A stretch of DNA of 64,000 nucleotides from Chitinophagaceae bacterium UBA1931 (lineage in GTDB: Bacteria > Bacteroidota > Bacteroidia > Chitinophagales > Chitinophagaceae): assembly GCA_002337125.1 (NCBI GenBank), contig DDFJ01000002.1, positions 186,001 to 250,000 of the forward strand, in the 5' to 3' direction. Made by a program: the position numbers and the translations under genes. This document shows positions 24,929-32,870 of the stretch, in pieces. Below the pieces are notes generated by a model. The model worked only from the letters and a program-made list of their open reading frames with translations, made no database searches and was not told the DNA's origin. Positions within the stretch are counted from its first letter, which is position 1. Every line of letters begins with the position of its first letter.

Positions 24929-27097
24929 ATGCAATTAGAAAAGTTCCATTACGACAACAAGATCGTTAAGTACTTTGGTTATGCAACAGCCATATGGGGG
25001 CTTGTTGGTATGACAGTTGGTTTGTGGGTAGCCATTCAGTTTTATCTGCCGGCTGTATCACTCAACTTTCCGGGTACAACGTTCGGGCGTCTTCGTCCAA
25101 TCCACACCAATGCTGTGATCTTTGCCTTTGTGGGCAACTGTATGTTCACAGGTATTTATTATTCACTGCAGCGCCTTACCAAAGCAAGGATGTTTAACGA
25201 CAAACTTAGCTGGATTCACTTCTGGGGATGGCAGCTTATTATTGTGCTTGCAGCAGTTACGCTTTTCTTCGGTTTTACAACCGGTAAAGAATATGCTGAA
25301 CTTGAATGGCCAATCGACATCCTGATTACTTTAATCTGGGTTGTGTTTGGTATCAACATGTTTGGTACAATTCTTAAGAGAAGAGAGAAACATCTGTATG
25401 TTGCAATCTGGTTTTACATTGCTACATGGATTACAGTTGCAATGCTGCATATTGTAAACTCATTTGAACTTCCTTTCTCATGGATGAAGAGTTACAGCTG
25501 GTATGCTGGTGTACAGGATGCTCTTGTACAATGGTGGTATGGTCATAATGCGGTTGCATTCTTCCTTACAACACCAATTCTTGGTTTGATGTATTACTTC
25601 ATGCCAAAAGCAGCTAACCGTCCTGTTTATTCATATCGTTTATCAATTATTCACTTCTGGGCACTTATATTTATTTACATCTGGGCTGGTCCTCACCACC
25701 TGTTATATACTGCATTACCTGATTGGGCACAATCACTTGGAATGGTGTTCAGCGTTATGCTGATTGCACCAAGCTGGGGTGGTATGCTCAACGGTTTATT
25801 CACTTTGCGTGGAGCATGGGATAAAGTTCGTGAGGAGCCTGTGTTGAAATTCTTTGTTGTGGCTGTTACCTGCTATGGTATGAGCACATTCGAAGGACCG
25901 ATGATGAGTATTAAGAGTGTAAATGCTATTGCACACTTTACTGACTGGATTATCGGGCACGTACACATTGGTGGTTTAGGATGGAATGGTTTCATGGCAT
26001 TTGGTATGCTTTATTACCTGGTTCCAAAACTCTGGAATACAGAACTGCATTCAAAGAAACTTGCAACAAACCATTTCTGGTTAGGTACAATTGGTATTAT
26101 CATTTATGCAATTCCAATGTATTGGGCAGGCTTTGCACAGGCCGATATGTGGAAAACCTTTACTGAAGAAGGTCAGTTAAAATTCACTTTCCTTGAAACA
26201 GTTACCAACATTGTTCCAATGTATATTACCAGGAGTATTGGTGGTTTGTTATACTTAACAGGTGCCTTTATGATGGTGTACAACCTTGTTAAAACAATCA
26301 ACAAGGGTAGCTTTATTGGTGATGAAGAAGCTGAAGCAGCTCCGCTTGAAAAGCATGCTTCTCACGGAAAAGAATTCTGGCACAGTGTTATTGAAAGAAA
26401 ACCTGTTTTGATGCTGGTATTAAGTCTTGTGGTTGTAGCAATTGGTGGTTTAATTGAAATTGTACCTACTTTCCTCGTTAAATCAAATATTCCAACTATT
26501 GCAAGTGTAAAACCATACACTCCGCTTGAATTACAAGGTCGTGATATTTATGTTCGTGAAGGTTGTTATGTATGTCACTCACAAATGGTTCGTCCTTTCC
26601 GTGATGAAGTAGTGAGATACGGCGAATATTCAAAAGCTGGTGAGTTTGTTTATGATCATCCATTCCAATGGGGTAGTAAGCGTACCGGACCAGATCTTGC
26701 ACGTGAAGGTGGTAAGAACCCTGATGCATGGCATTTCATGCACATGTGGGATCCACGCCAGGTACAGGAAAAATCAATCATGCCACGTTATCCATGGTTG
26801 TTTAAAAATGATATCAATACAGCAATTACTCCTGCAAAAATCAGGGCTATGCAAACTTTAGGTGTTCCTTATGCAAAGGGATACGATCAGATTGCAAACG
26901 ACGATTTACAAAAGCAGGCAAAAATGATTGCTGAAACGCTTAGAAAAGACGATAAGGTAAAACAACTGGCAGCAGTATCTGAAGGTGTTGATTTACAAAA
27001 CATCGAAAACAAAGAAATTGTTGCGCTTATCTCCTACCTGCAGCGTATTGGAAAGGATATCAAATCTGCTCCTAAAACAGAAACAGAGAATAAATAA
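24929..27097 (+). CDS. ccoNO: cbb3 oxidase subunits I and II fused (CcoNO)
   Basis: A 722-residue fusion. Residues 1-475 are CcoN, with about 12 transmembrane helices and conserved His-bearing segments such as RPIHTNAVIFAF, WWYGHNAVAFFLT, WAGPHHLLY and DWIIGHVHIGGLGWNG (haem b, CuB and haem b3 ligands). A linker helix leads to CcoO, a membrane-anchored mono-haem cytochrome c with CYVCH at 546-550 and its Met ligand region in KSIMPRYPWLF. This fused form is usual in Bacteroidota, where most other bacteria have separate genes. The complex is a high-affinity proton-pumping terminal oxidase for low oxygen. Confidence 0.96.
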   Translation: MQLEKFHYDNKIVKYFGYATAIWGLVGMTVGLWVAIQFYLPAVSLNFPGTTFGRLRPIHTNAVIFAFVGNCMFTGIYYSLQRLTKARMFNDKLSWIHFWGWQLIIVLAAVTLFFGFTTGKEYAELEWPIDILITLIWVVFGINMFGTILKRREKHLYVAIWFYIATWITVAMLHIVNSFELPFSWMKSYSWYAGVQDALVQWWYGHNAVAFFLTTPILGLMYYFMPKAANRPVYSYRLSIIHFWALIFIYIWAGPHHLLYTALPDWAQSLGMVFSVMLIAPSWGGMLNGLFTLRGAWDKVREEPVLKFFVVAVTCYGMSTFEGPMMSIKSVNAIAHFTDWIIGHVHIGGLGWNGFMAFGMLYYLVPKLWNTELHSKKLATNHFWLGTIGIIIYAIPMYWAGFAQADMWKTFTEEGQLKFTFLETVTNIVPMYITRSIGGLLYLTGAFMMVYNLVKTINKGSFIGDEEAEAAPLEKHASHGKEFWHSVIERKPVLMLVLSLVVVAIGGLIEIVPTFLVKSNIPTIASVKPYTPLELQGRDIYVREGCYVCHSQMVRPFRDEVVRYGEYSKAGEFVYDHPFQWGSKRTGPDLAREGGKNPDAWHFMHMWDPRQVQEKSIMPRYPWLFKNDINTAITPAKIRAMQTLGVPYAKGYDQIANDDLQKQAKMIAETLRKDDKVKQLAAVSEGVDLQNIENKEIVALISYLQRIGKDIKSAPKTETENK

Positions 27098-27121
27098 AAA
27101 CGAAACGTTAAACGGTAAGTA

Positions 27122-27286
27122 ATGAAATTCATAAACTATATCGAAAAAATAAGCAACATCAGTATTTACGGTTTAACATCGTTGCTGATTTTCTTCATCT
27201 TCTTTTGCGTTATGCTTGTTTGGCTTTTCAAGTCAGATAAAAAAGAAATGGATGAAATGAGCCGCATACCATTAGATAATAAATAA
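27122..27286 (+). CDS. ccoQ: Small cbb3 oxidase subunit CcoQ-like
   Basis: A 54-residue frame from ATG 27122 to TAA 27284-27286. It encodes one transmembrane helix (about 17-37, with FFIFFCVMLVWLF) followed by a charged tail KSDKKEMDEMSRIPL. Size, topology, the aromatic-basic edge after the helix and position between ccoNO and ccoP fit CcoQ (cbb3 subunit IV). The stop is one base before the ccoP start. Confidence 0.85.
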   Translation: MKFINYIEKISNISIYGLTSLLIFFIFFCVMLVWLFKSDKKEMDEMSRIPLDNK

Positions 27287-27287
27287 A

Positions 27288-28496
27288 ATGATCTTATTAA
27301 ATATGAAACGCTATTTTTCACCAACAGTTTTGCTAAAGGTTTTTTTACCTTTTGTAATGCTGTTTACTGCACTGGCTGCAACTGCACAGGATAAAGCTGC
27401 TACAGCCGCAGATACTGCTCCAAAAACTGTTTGGACAAATCCTGTTGCAATTACTATGCTTGTAATTATTGTGATTTTACTTATTGTAATTGCAGTACTT
27501 GCAAGTGTGGTTACCGGTACTGCCAAATGGCAAAACATGCAACTTAAAAATTCAGGTGCCATTAAAACTGTTATCGGAGTTTTGTTTCTTCTTTCACCGG
27601 CGCTTGCATCAGCACAGGATGCTGCTGCACCGGCTGCAGAAACTTCTTCCATTGCAGGATTAACTTCAACTACTTTCTATTTACTGGTAAGTGTTATTGC
27701 AATTGAATTGCTGGTTGTTTTGCTGCTGGGACTTTTTGTTATGAAGTTCCTGAGCAAGCAAAGTATTCATACAGCTTCTGTTGCAGCTGGTACCGCTGGT
27801 GCTGCTGCAACTACTGCACCAACATTGAGCTGGTGGGAAAGATTCAATGGTTTCAGACCTGTTGAACAGGAATCAAACATTGATCTTGGACATGATTACG
27901 ATGGCATCCGTGAATTGGATAATAAACTTCCGGGCTGGTGGCTTTGGGGTTTTTATCTCACCATTTTCGTTGGTATCATTTACTTCTACCGTTATGAAAT
28001 TTCTCATACTGGTCTTTCAAGCAAACAACAATATGAACTTGCTGTGAAAGAAGCTGAAGAAGCACAGAAAGCTTACCTGGAAAAAGCAGGTAATAAAGTA
28101 GATGAAAATACAGTTACACTTTTAACTGATGCAGCTTCTATCAGTGCAGGTAAAGCAAACTTTGAAAAAACATGTGCTACCTGTCATGGTGTAAACGCAC
28201 AAGGTAACATCGGACCAAATCTTACCGATGATTACTGGATTCACAGCGGAGGTATTAAAGATGTGTTTAAAACTATCAAGTACGGCTGGCCTGATAAAGG
28301 TATGCAGAGTTGGAAAGATCAGTATTCACCAATGCAAATTCAGCAACTGGCAAGTTATATTAAATCACTTCGTGGAAGTAACCCTGCTGGTGCTAAAGAA
28401 AAACAAGGTGAATTGTATAAAGAAGATGGTGTTGCACCAACGACTGCTGATACTTCAGCTACTGTAACAAAAGACACAACTGCAGTTAAAAAATAG
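27288..28496 (+). CDS. ccoP: cbb3 oxidase cytochrome c subunit CcoP, single-haem, extended N-terminus
   Basis: A 402-residue protein. A cleavable-looking signal (to ATAQ near 34), a first transmembrane helix (about 50-74), a second signal-like segment ending LASAQ near 110, a helix about 128-150, then the CcoP core: WWLWGFYLTIFVGIIYF helix (about 217-238) and one cytochrome c domain with CATCHG at 296-301 and Met region in MQSW. Classical proteobacterial CcoP has two CxxCH motifs; only one is present here. The tail after 360 is Thr/Ala-rich. ATG 27303 (MKRYF) is a possible alternative start. Role: electron entry to the cbb3 oxidase. Confidence 0.88.
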   Translation: MILLNMKRYFSPTVLLKVFLPFVMLFTALAATAQDKAATAADTAPKTVWTNPVAITMLVIIVILLIVIAVLASVVTGTAKWQNMQLKNSGAIKTVIGVLFLLSPALASAQDAAAPAAETSSIAGLTSTTFYLLVSVIAIELLVVLLLGLFVMKFLSKQSIHTASVAAGTAGAAATTAPTLSWWERFNGFRPVEQESNIDLGHDYDGIRELDNKLPGWWLWGFYLTIFVGIIYFYRYEISHTGLSSKQQYELAVKEAEEAQKAYLEKAGNKVDENTVTLLTDAASISAGKANFEKTCATCHGVNAQGNIGPNLTDDYWIHSGGIKDVFKTIKYGWPDKGMQSWKDQYSPMQIQQLASYIKSLRGSNPAGAKEKQGELYKEDGVAPTTADTSATVTKDTTAVKK

Positions 28497-28519
28497 AAAT
28501 AACTTCGGCAAAAAAAACT

Positions 28520-29923
28520 ATGGCAGAGTCAGAAATAAAAAATCAGGAATCATTTCGTGACAGGATTGGAACAGTAGACGAAACCGGGCATAGGAATTGG
28601 ATATATGCTCTAAAACCAAAAGGAAGGTTTTATAATATCAGGACGTATGTAAGCTGGTTCTTTTTTATCCTCTTTCTGGCTCTGCCTTTTATTTACGTAA
28701 ACGGAAGGCCGTTGTTTATGTTTAATGTGCCAAAAGCAAAATTTATTGTTTTCGGACACATTTTCTGGCCACAGGATTTTTTCATCTTCGCTATTTTGAT
28801 GATCACTTTCGTTGTGTCGATTGTTCTTTTTACATCGGCTTTCGGAAGATTGTTTTGCGGATGGATTTGCCCCCAAACTATTTTCATGGAAATGGTTTTC
28901 CGCAAAATTGAATACGCTATTGAAGGCGACGCTCCTCAGCAAAAATTACTTGCAGCTTCACCATGGACAACTGAGAAAATTGCCAAAAAACTTACGAAGC
29001 ATGTTGTGTTTTATTTGCTGGCATTCATCATTGCCAACTTCTTTTTAGCTTATATCATAAGTGTAACTGATTTGTGGGCAATGATTCAACACCCGTTTGA
29101 TAACGTAGGTACTTTAATTGCATTGATGGTTTTCAGTGCAGTGTTTTATGGTGTGTATGCATTCTTCAGGGAGCAGGCTTGTATTGTAGTTTGCCCTTAC
29201 GGAAGATTACAGAGTGTATTGCTCGACAGAAACTCAATGGTTGTGGCTTATGATTACAAACGTGGTGAAGAAAGAAAGAAATTCAACAAAAAAGAAGAAC
29301 GCACTGCCGGTGATTGTATTGATTGCAAACAATGCGTAAAAGTTTGTCCTACCGGTATTGATATCCGTAACGGTACACAAATGGAATGTGTTGGTTGTAC
29401 TGCCTGTATTGATGCGTGTGATAACATGATGGACAGTGTTGGTTTCAAAAGAGGACTGATCCGTTATGCAAGTGAAAACGGTATTGCCAATCATGAAAAG
29501 CTTCAGTACACCCGCCGTATGCGTATGTATACAGTGTTACTCGTAGTACTGATCAGCTTACTTACCATTTTACTTCTTTCACAAAAAGATGTAAAAGCAA
29601 CAGTACTCCGTTCATCAGGATTGTTATACCAGGAAAGAGGTACAGACAGTATTTCGAACCTGTATAATATCAAGGTTTCAAACAAAACAATGGAAAACAT
29701 TCCATTAACAGTTAAACTCGAAGGAACAGACGGTACTGTACAAATGGTGGGCGATTATGTGCATGTAAAAGCAGAAGAGCAGGGGCAGGGATCATTCTTT
29801 ATCATTTTACCCAAGAAAGCAATTCAGCTGCGAAAGACACCATTGAAAGTAGCTATCTATAACGGTGACAAGAAAATTGATGTACTCAAGACAAATTTCC
29901 TTGGACCCGTATATAGCAAATAA
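28520..29923 (+). CDS. ccoG: cbb3 oxidase accessory ferredoxin CcoG (RdxA/FixG)
   Basis: A 467-residue membrane protein with about five helices and conserved Cys pairs LFCGWICPQTIF and CIVVCPYGR. Two 4Fe-4S motifs follow (CIDCKQCVKVCPTG and CVGCTACIDACD near residues 260-300). A C-terminal Ig-like periplasmic domain ends the protein. CcoG has been shown in Rhodobacter-type bacteria to reduce Cu(II) for delivery to CuB, which suits the copper ATPase in the same locus. It follows ccoP by 23 bases. Confidence 0.93.
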   Translation: MAESEIKNQESFRDRIGTVDETGHRNWIYALKPKGRFYNIRTYVSWFFFILFLALPFIYVNGRPLFMFNVPKAKFIVFGHIFWPQDFFIFAILMITFVVSIVLFTSAFGRLFCGWICPQTIFMEMVFRKIEYAIEGDAPQQKLLAASPWTTEKIAKKLTKHVVFYLLAFIIANFFLAYIISVTDLWAMIQHPFDNVGTLIALMVFSAVFYGVYAFFREQACIVVCPYGRLQSVLLDRNSMVVAYDYKRGEERKKFNKKEERTAGDCIDCKQCVKVCPTGIDIRNGTQMECVGCTACIDACDNMMDSVGFKRGLIRYASENGIANHEKLQYTRRMRMYTVLLVVLISLLTILLLSQKDVKATVLRSSGLLYQERGTDSISNLYNIKVSNKTMENIPLTVKLEGTDGTVQMVGDYVHVKAEEQGQGSFFIILPKKAIQLRKTPLKVAIYNGDKKIDVLKTNFLGPVYSK

Positions 29924-29946
29924 ATAACAATAATCAACATTTCAGT

Positions 29947-30390
29947 ATGAAACTCAACTGGGGTCATAAACTTACTCTTGGTATTCTTCTATTCATGGGA
30001 TTTATTTTTTTCCTTGTGTATAAAGCAGTAAATACAAATTACGACCTCGTAAGCAAGGAATATTATAAAGATGAACTGGAGTTCCAGGATGTAATTGATG
30101 GCACGAAAAGGGCCAATCAACTCAGTTCTCCATTGGTTATTAAGCTTGACAGCGGAAAAATTAATCTGCAGTTCCCCAATGAAATGAAAGGCAAAAAAAC
30201 TGAAGGCAAAGCATGGTTTTATTGCCCGGCAGATGCAAAGAAGGATCAGAAAATAGCACTTGAATTAAATAGTGATGCTTTACAAAGTGTACCTGCAGCG
30301 CAATTAGCAGCAGCTAAATACATTGTAAAAACCACCTGGAAAACAGATGGTGTAAGCTATTATAACGAGCAACCATTAACTGTAAAATAA
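29947..30390 (+). CDS. ccoH: cbb3 oxidase assembly protein CcoH/FixH-like
   Basis: A 147-residue protein with one N-terminal helix (about 8-27, KLTLGILLFMGFIFFLVYKAV) and a periplasmic Ig-like domain. The NYDLVSKEYYKDELEFQ segment after the helix is the family signature of FixH/CcoH. It is required for stable cbb3 complex in organisms studied. Its stop codon overlaps the next start (TAATG), so translation is coupled. Confidence 0.88.
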   Translation: MKLNWGHKLTLGILLFMGFIFFLVYKAVNTNYDLVSKEYYKDELEFQDVIDGTKRANQLSSPLVIKLDSGKINLQFPNEMKGKKTEGKAWFYCPADAKKDQKIALELNSDALQSVPAAQLAAAKYIVKTTWKTDGVSYYNEQPLTVK

Positions 30391-31094
30391 TGTTTGAAGC
30401 TATAACAGCAGGATTAGTACTTGGTGCATTCAGCAGTTTGCATTGCATTGGCATGTGCGGACCGCTGGCATTGGCATTACCGGTACAGCACCTGGCTTTA
30501 TGGCAGCAACGTGTAGCCGCATTTTCATATAATACCGGCCGCATTGTTACTTATTCAGTTCTTGGATTATTGTTTGGAATGGCCGGGCGTACAATTTACA
30601 TGGCGGGTTTTCAGCAATGGCTGTCAATCATAACCGGTATTATTATGCTCATTTTTATAGTGCAGTATTATTTTTTGCGGCATGCATGGCAACCAAAGTG
30701 GTCGCAAAAATTAAATGCAATTGTTCAGCAATTAATGATACGCCTTCTGAACAAAGAAAGAAAGTCTTCTTTTCTTTTTTTAGGAATGGTGAATGGATTG
30801 CTGCCTTGCGGAATGGTATATGTAGCGCTTGCCAGCGCTTTAAATTTCAGCAAGGTTGAATCGGGGGTTTTATTCATGGCCGCATTTGGAGCAGGCACTT
30901 TGCCGTTAATGATATTGCTGAGTATAATTGGTAACAGACTGGCTTTTTCGGTAAGAAGAAAAATTAAAAACGCTGTGCCTTATTTAATGACGATTATGGC
31001 CTTTATTCTCATTCTTCGTGGAATGAATCTGGGAATCCCATACATCAGTCCGGTGCTCGCAAATGCCCCAGCAGACGCTATAAACTGTCATTAA
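30390..31094 (+). CDS. SafE/TauE-like membrane protein of the cco locus (copper-related)
   Basis: A 234-residue protein with six or seven helices. It has the paired Cys motif HCIGMCGPLALALP near residue 20 and a second Cys-Gly turn LLPCGMVY near residue 135, as in the UreH/SafE-like group (sulfite exporter TauE/SafE family). These genes sit at the end of many cco operons and are thought to move copper (CcoA-like role in some, not proven here). Ends with the operon; no strong terminator is visible after it. Confidence 0.85.
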   Translation: MFEAITAGLVLGAFSSLHCIGMCGPLALALPVQHLALWQQRVAAFSYNTGRIVTYSVLGLLFGMAGRTIYMAGFQQWLSIITGIIMLIFIVQYYFLRHAWQPKWSQKLNAIVQQLMIRLLNKERKSSFLFLGMVNGLLPCGMVYVALASALNFSKVESGVLFMAAFGAGTLPLMILLSIIGNRLAFSVRRKIKNAVPYLMTIMAFILILRGMNLGIPYISPVLANAPADAINCH

Positions 31095-31111
31095 AATACA
31101 GAATACAGGCC

Positions 31112-31125
31112 ATGATGACTATCAG
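31112..31125. promoter_or_regulatory. Fnr-box-like palindrome upstream of the coiled-coil gene
   Basis: ATGAT-GACT-ATCAG with the full TGAT-N4-ATCA core. It is centred about 65 bases before the start point implied by the exact -7 element at 31170-31177. Confidence 0.5.
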
Positions 31126-31169
31126 CATGGGTGGTGACGTTTGTTATTAACATCCAATGGGGAGGTTTT

Positions 31170-31177
31170 TAGATTTG
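31170..31177 (+). promoter_or_regulatory. Candidate -7 promoter element of the coiled-coil gene
   Basis: TAGATTTG is an exact TAnnTTTG match, 52 bases before the chosen ATG at 31230. The nearest TTTG upstream (31140-31143) is 26 bases away, longer than usual, so activator help is plausible. Confidence 0.5.
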
Positions 31178-31229
31178 CTAATCGGGATGAATACTACCTG
31201 CATCCCACAAAAAAACGATGTTTATAACT

Positions 31230-31610
31230 ATGGCTTTAAATAAAAAGATTCTTCAGTACCGGCACGAAAGCGATACATGGAAGCGATACCTGCAGTTTAT
31301 TCAGCAGGAGAACAACCATTTGAAGAATAGACTGTCGCAGGTATTACAGGCCGATACCGATCATGAATTCCTTGAGCGTGCAGAATACTTTCAAAACAAA
31401 TTCATTACCGAAGACGATACAGTAAACATGCTTCGTCAGGATATTCATGAACTTGATCAACTGCTTTCAAAAGAACTGCAGGAAGAAAGTTCTGTTATAA
31501 AAGACATTCAGAAGAAACTGAAAAAAATGAACAAGGATATGGATATTGTTGAAAAACAGTTCAGCAAGCTGAAATCTGATTTCAACTTATATCTTACCGA
31601 ATCGATATAA
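31230..31610 (+). CDS. Coiled-coil hypothetical protein
   Basis: A 126-residue soluble protein that is almost entirely predicted helix. Heptad-like stretches run from about 15-45 and 70-120 (DIQKKLKKMNKDMDIVEKQFSKL region), with balanced Lys and Glu. No signal peptide, membrane helix or enzyme motif. An ATG at 31218 would add four residues. It is monocistronic, with its own -7 element, a Fnr-box-like site and a terminator. Function unknown; similar short coiled-coil proteins accompany stress genes in other Bacteroidota as far as I recall. Confidence 0.7.
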   Translation: MALNKKILQYRHESDTWKRYLQFIQQENNHLKNRLSQVLQADTDHEFLERAEYFQNKFITEDDTVNMLRQDIHELDQLLSKELQEESSVIKDIQKKLKKMNKDMDIVEKQFSKLKSDFNLYLTESI

Positions 31611-31648
31611 ATTCAATTCTTTTTTTGAAGAACTAACTTATTAAAAAT

Positions 31649-31678
31649 AATGCCTCGTTTTTGCGGGGCATTTCCTTT
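31649..31678. terminator. Bidirectional intrinsic terminator
   Basis: Nine-bp stem AATGCCTCG / CGGGGCATT (one G-T pair) with loop TTTTTG, then TCCTTTTT. It sits between the convergent coiled-coil and nuclease-family genes; the minus-strand side also has A-rich flank TTAAAAAT. Confidence 0.8.
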
Positions 31679-32725
31679 TTAAATTCTTTTCAGTAACACA
31701 ATGTAAGTGGGGAAGTGATCGCTGTATCCGCCACGGTACGTATTACCATCCCATGTGCGCATAGGATAACCTTTGTACCTACCTACATTTTCAACCATAA
31801 ATTCTCTGTTGAAAATATGTTGTTGATAATAAAAGAAACCTTTTTGATCTTTATTGAGCCAGGGATATGAAATAAGAATCTGGTCAAACAATCCCCATGC
31901 ATCCTGGTAAGCTAATGTACCAATTCCTTTTTTATACAATTCCATCCAGGGATTAAACATGCCACCTTCTTTCACCTCATCTTTTTTGCCTTTGGCATTA
32001 ATCACTTTTGTTACACTTTTATTAATCGGGTCATCATTCAGGTCACCCATCACAATAAATTTTGCTGTAGGGTCAATTTTTAAAATTGAGTCCATGTGGT
32101 TGCGGCATACCTGTGCAGCAGCTTCCCTTGCAGGTACACTTCGTTCCTCACCACCACTGCGGCTTGGCCAGTGGTTTACGTACACATAAATTGTTTCGCC
32201 ATCAAGTTTTCCTTTAACCCATAAAATATCCCTTGTATAATAAGCATCTTTTGTACCGCTGGGCAGCTTTACAAAAAGTTTATCACTTGCTTCAACCGAA
32301 AAATATTTTGGATTATAAAGCATTGCCACATCAACACCTCTTGCATCCCTTGAATCGTAATGTACAATACGGTAATTTCTTTTTGCAAGCAGTTTATGAT
32401 GAATAAGATCGTTAAGTACTGTATCGTTTTCTATTTCTGCAACACCAAGTATAGCAGGCCCGTCTGTATTTACATCAGTGCCCATTTGTGATATAACGGT
32501 TGCAAGATGCAGCACCTTATCCCAGTAAATGGAACTGTTATAGTTCTTTGGTCCTGCTGGTGTAAACTCCTCATCATTTACAATGGGATTATCAACTGTG
32601 TCGTAAAAGTTTTCAAGGTTATAAAAGCCTACAACAGCAGTTTTATATTGTTGTTTACCCGACTGTGCGTAAACGAAACCAGTCGTAATTAAAAGTAAAC
32701 CCAGAAGAAAATTAATCCGTTTCAT
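31679..32725 (-). CDS. Secreted endonuclease/exonuclease/phosphatase family protein
   Basis: A 348-residue protein with signal peptide (MKRINFLLG, hydrophobic core, VYAQ-S). The EEP fold motifs are all visible: VGFYNLENFYD, AEIENDTVL, NHWPSRSGG, VMGDLNDDP and the final SDHFP with catalytic His. These give the metal-dependent phosphodiesterase site of the DNase I group. It could cleave extracellular nucleic acid or phospho-sugars. It is transcribed away from the TonB receptor gene, with divergent promoters in the 145-bp gap. The ATG at 32725 is chosen because the signal peptide starts there and a -7 element lies just upstream. Confidence 0.88.
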   Translation of the reverse strand: MKRINFLLGLLLITTGFVYAQSGKQQYKTAVVGFYNLENFYDTVDNPIVNDEEFTPAGPKNYNSSIYWDKVLHLATVISQMGTDVNTDGPAILGVAEIENDTVLNDLIHHKLLAKRNYRIVHYDSRDARGVDVAMLYNPKYFSVEASDKLFVKLPSGTKDAYYTRDILWVKGKLDGETIYVYVNHWPSRSGGEERSVPAREAAAQVCRNHMDSILKIDPTAKFIVMGDLNDDPINKSVTKVINAKGKKDEVKEGGMFNPWMELYKKGIGTLAYQDAWGLFDQILISYPWLNKDQKGFFYYQQHIFNREFMVENVGRYKGYPMRTWDGNTYRGGYSDHFPTYIVLLKRI

Positions 32726-32743
32726 ATAATCAAAAATAATCCG

Positions 32744-32777
32744 CAAACTTAGTAACAAATCAGTTCTTTATAATCAA
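32744..32777 (-). promoter_or_regulatory. Promoter of the secreted nuclease-family gene
   Basis: On the minus strand TAAGTTTG (32744-32751) is an exact TAnnTTTG, with a TTG at 32775-32777, 23 bases upstream. The -7 element is 19 bases from the start codon. Confidence 0.55.
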
Positions 32778-32870
32778 TTAAAATGTTTAAATAAAAATAA
32801 TACCGTGTGACTATTTTTATTTTGATGTGTGCCTAAAGTGACGGACTTTCGCACATTCAAACCAGAATCT

